Source: Patescibacteria group bacterium (GTDB taxonomy: Bacteria; Patescibacteriota; Gracilibacteria; UBA1369; LOWO2-01-FULL-3). Taken from it: a DNA stretch of 7,555 nt. Every line of letters starts with the position of its first letter. Within the stretch, counting starts at the first letter, position 1. Positions 6,142 to 7,555 of this stretch are shown piece by piece. The position numbers and the translations under genes are program-made. The DNA lies in assembly GCA_018818755.1 (NCBI GenBank), contig JAHIRL010000128.1, positions 1 to 7,555 of the forward strand, written 5' to 3'. A model generated the notes under the pieces. It saw only the letters and a list, made by a program, of their open reading frames with translations. It had not been told where the DNA came from and did not search any database.

Positions 6142-6567
6142 ATGAAACAACTACTGACACTAACAATTCTCACAATCCTAATAAGTTTGGGGCTCACAAG
6201 CCTCACACTCTCCCCTGCCTACGCCGCAAACGAAGACCTAAAGAACACCACTTTCAATGTAAAAGACCTACTGCAAGCAGAGGGACAAGAACAATCCTAT
6301 TTTGAAGAACAATATTTTGATGACGAAGAAGCCTACTCCCCCATTGAAATAATCATCGTTAGAGTAATCGAATTTGCCACCAGAATAATCGGAAGTCTGG
6401 CTTTGATCCTAATTATCATTTCTGGATTTATTTATATGTTTTCTCAAGGAGACCAGCAAAATCTGGATAAAGCCAAAGACATCGCAGTCTACGCCGTAAT
6501 CGGGCTACTCGTAACCTTCCTATCATTCATCGTAACTCTGGCCGTCCAATCACTATTTCTATTATAA
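6142..6567 (+). CDS. VirB2/TrbC-like T4SS pilin-type protein 2, acidic ectodomain
   Basis: 141 residues: signal peptide of about 28 residues (SPAYA|ANE, almost the same cleavage context as protein 1), then about 50 acidic residues (EDEEAYSP-like composition, no cysteine). Membrane helices lie at about 82-101 and 114-137, joined by QGDQQNLDKAKDIAVY. The hairpin aligns without gaps to proteins 1, 3 and 4 (ISG, GD, AK and a glycine at equal spacing), showing common origin; the exported parts are not similar. It starts directly after the previous stop (TAAATG) with no Shine-Dalgarno, so its expression should depend on translation of the upstream gene. Length resembles a classical VirB2/TrbC pilin precursor. 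Function by family analogy: pilus or channel subunit. Confidence 0.75.
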   Translation: MKQLLTLTILTILISLGLTSLTLSPAYAANEDLKNTTFNVKDLLQAEGQEQSYFEEQYFDDEEAYSPIEIIIVRVIEFATRIIGSLALILIIISGFIYMFSQGDQQNLDKAKDIAVYAVIGLLVTFLSFIVTLAVQSLFLL

Positions 6568-6569
6568 AA

Positions 6570-6989
6570 ATGAAAAAAATCGCACTCTACATTTTAACAG
6601 TAATCCTTCTCTCAATAGTCCTTGGAACTATGACCGCTCAGGCAACAAGCTCTCAAATAAGCTATGTCCCCACAATCCCAAAACCAAGTACCTTACCTGG
6701 AATTACACGAGAAGGTCAAATTACAAGTAGCGAAGAAGGCACAGACTCAAGCATAATCAAAATCTTTGTCTCAAAAGCACTGCCTACATTCACCACAGGA
6801 ATGATAGCCTTTGTAGGAAGTGTCTCATTTTTATTTCTGATCATCAGCGGCATCCGCTTCTACACTAATTTTGGGGATGAAGAAGCCGTTGGCAACGCAA
6901 AAAAACAAGCAACCTACGCCTTAATTGGCTTTGCAATATCCCTGTTCGCCTACACAATCGTCACAATAATCGTAAATATCGACTTTTAA
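6570..6989 (+). CDS. VirB2/TrbC-like T4SS pilin-type protein 3
   Basis: 139 residues: signal peptide of about 25 residues (TAQA|TSS), an exported Ser/Thr/Pro-rich stretch of about 45 residues without cysteine, then membrane helices at about 79-98 and 114-136. The connecting loop is NFGDEEAVGNAKKQATY. LIISGIRFYTNFGD is very close to the CPR pilin-like consensus as I recall it. It lacks the NP near the C-terminus and ends VNIDF. It begins 2 bases after the preceding stop, and its own stop overlaps the next start by one base (TAATG). No Shine-Dalgarno precedes it. Same family reasoning as its neighbours; individual role unknown. Confidence 0.75.
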   Translation: MKKIALYILTVILLSIVLGTMTAQATSSQISYVPTIPKPSTLPGITREGQITSSEEGTDSSIIKIFVSKALPTFTTGMIAFVGSVSFLFLIISGIRFYTNFGDEEAVGNAKKQATYALIGFAISLFAYTIVTIIVNIDF

Positions 6990-7387
6990 TGAAAAAAACA
7001 CTTCTTACAATAATGCTCGCCCTAATCTCCAGTTTGAGCTGTTCTGCAGCAAGTACCGACGATATTTTCAATCATATTGATATAACTGCAAGTGATAGCC
7101 AGGCGGAACAAGCCCTCTTAAATGCAGAAAACCTCCCCGAATTAACAACCCCCCAAGCCGCAATCGCCTCGGGAGTACAGCTTATTCTTGGATGGAGTAT
7201 GTTTCTGGCCCTAATAGCAATAATTGCCGCCGCTATATTTTATCTAATAGCGCAAGGAAACGAAGAAGAAGCCAAAAAAGCCAAAGACATCATAAAATAT
7301 TTAGTTATTGGAGCGGCAATAATTTCATCCGCCTACGCCATCGTGATCGGAATATCCAAGTTTGATTTCTTTACAACCGGAGTATGA
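6989..7387 (+). CDS. VirB2/TrbC-like T4SS pilin-type protein 4 (most diverged)
   Basis: 132 residues: signal peptide of about 20 residues (SCSA|AST), a short acidic exported part, then membrane helices at about 71-87 and 104-123. The loop QGNEEEAKKAKDIIKY is the most lysine-rich of the four. The hairpin fits the shared pattern, but the ISG glycine is alanine and GD is GN, so this copy is the most diverged. It ends KFDFFTTGV. The start overlaps the previous stop by one base; the stop TGA overlaps the next ATG (ATGA) and is followed in frame by TAA. Cys18 in the signal region is not in a good lipobox (SLSC), so lipidation is unlikely. Probably a structural partner of the other three; function inferred. 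Confidence 0.7.
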   Translation: MKKTLLTIMLALISSLSCSAASTDDIFNHIDITASDSQAEQALLNAENLPELTTPQAAIASGVQLILGWSMFLALIAIIAAAIFYLIAQGNEEEAKKAKDIIKYLVIGAAIISSAYAIVIGISKFDFFTTGV

Positions 7388-7555
7388 TAAAAAACCTACT
7401 TAAAAAACTAGTGATCGCAACAACGCTCTGCATGATATTAATCCCTCATACAACTCTGGCATTTAGTGCAATCCCGGATAAATATCGCCCTGCAAACGCT
7501 CCACTCTCAAGTGTAGATGAAGATCTCGTTCAAAACGAAACCGATCTCGCCGTCG
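7384..7555 (+). CDS. Secreted protein of unknown function, N-terminal fragment
   Basis: The first 57 codons of a gene cut by the window edge. It opens with a clear signal peptide (MIKNLLKKLVIATT..., hydrophobic to about residue 25, likely cleavage TLA|FSA), followed by a polar, acidic stretch (SSVDEDLVQNETD). Its ATG overlaps the stop of pilin-like gene 4 by four bases, so it belongs to the same operon. The visible part is too short to tell whether it is a fifth pilin-like protein, a VirB6-like channel protein or an unrelated exported protein. Confidence 0.7.
   Translation, partial: MIKNLLKKLVIATTLCMILIPHTTLAFSAIPDKYRPANAPLSSVDEDLVQNETDLAV

Noticed and set aside
7037..7042. Cys18 of pilin-like protein 4 as a lipoprotein cysteine
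   Set aside because: The preceding residues (SLS) do not fit a lipobox, and an ordinary signal peptidase site (CSA|AST) follows at once.
7385..7390. TGA followed by TAA as a sign of UGA recoding
   Set aside because: About 2,400 codons of well-matched proteins contain no internal TGA, and the TGA is part of an ATGA start/stop overlap.

Overview
The window reads as a compact, AT-rich bacterial chromosome segment, most likely from a Patescibacteria/CPR (Candidate Phyla Radiation) genome. The reasons are inference from family knowledge: very short intergenic gaps, no Shine-Dalgarno sequences, a 177-aa protein with a YPVPANYASKSKL block that I associate with CPR hypothetical proteins, and a run of small two-helix pilin-like proteins of the type IV secretion (VirB2/TrbC) sort that is common in that group. 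No in-frame TGA occurs in about 2,400 codons, so the standard bacterial code applies. The UGA-to-glycine lineages (Gracilibacteria/Absconditabacteria) are therefore unlikely.

Layout. Positions 1-1107 (minus strand) hold a folC-like ligase whose last few codons lie outside the window. A 42-base divergent gap separates it from ftsQ (1150-2007, plus); one symmetric -10-like element there could serve both. Next is a two-gene unit with its own extended -10 promoter: a conserved 177-aa protein of unknown function (2093-2626) and a single-pass membrane protein with a 36-bp tandem repeat coding a Pro/Ala/Thr stalk (2651-3430). A tRNA-dihydrouridine synthase (3488-4447) follows with its own promoter.

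The most distinctive part starts at 4475. A strong TTGAAA-17-TGcTATAAT promoter precedes a PilT-type ATPase gene (4525-5574). Its stop codon abuts the first of four consecutive small genes (5575-6141, 6142-6567, 6570-6989, 6989-7387), each coding a signal peptide, a variable exported domain and a two-helix hairpin. The hairpins align without gaps on one pattern, [GA]-x7-G-[DN]-x6-A-K-x8-G. A further secreted-protein gene starts at 7384 with an ATGA overlap and runs off the window. Six genes are thus joined by gaps or overlaps of at most 4 bases, which looks like one polycistronic unit.

Working idea (inference): the pilT-headed operon codes a surface filament or DNA-transfer/uptake apparatus that pairs several VirB2-like pilin paralogues with a PilT-family motor. 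The ftsQ, folC-like and dus genes are housekeeping. Across the window the plus strand has more C than G whichever strand codes, so the plus strand is probably the lagging-strand template side of a replichore.
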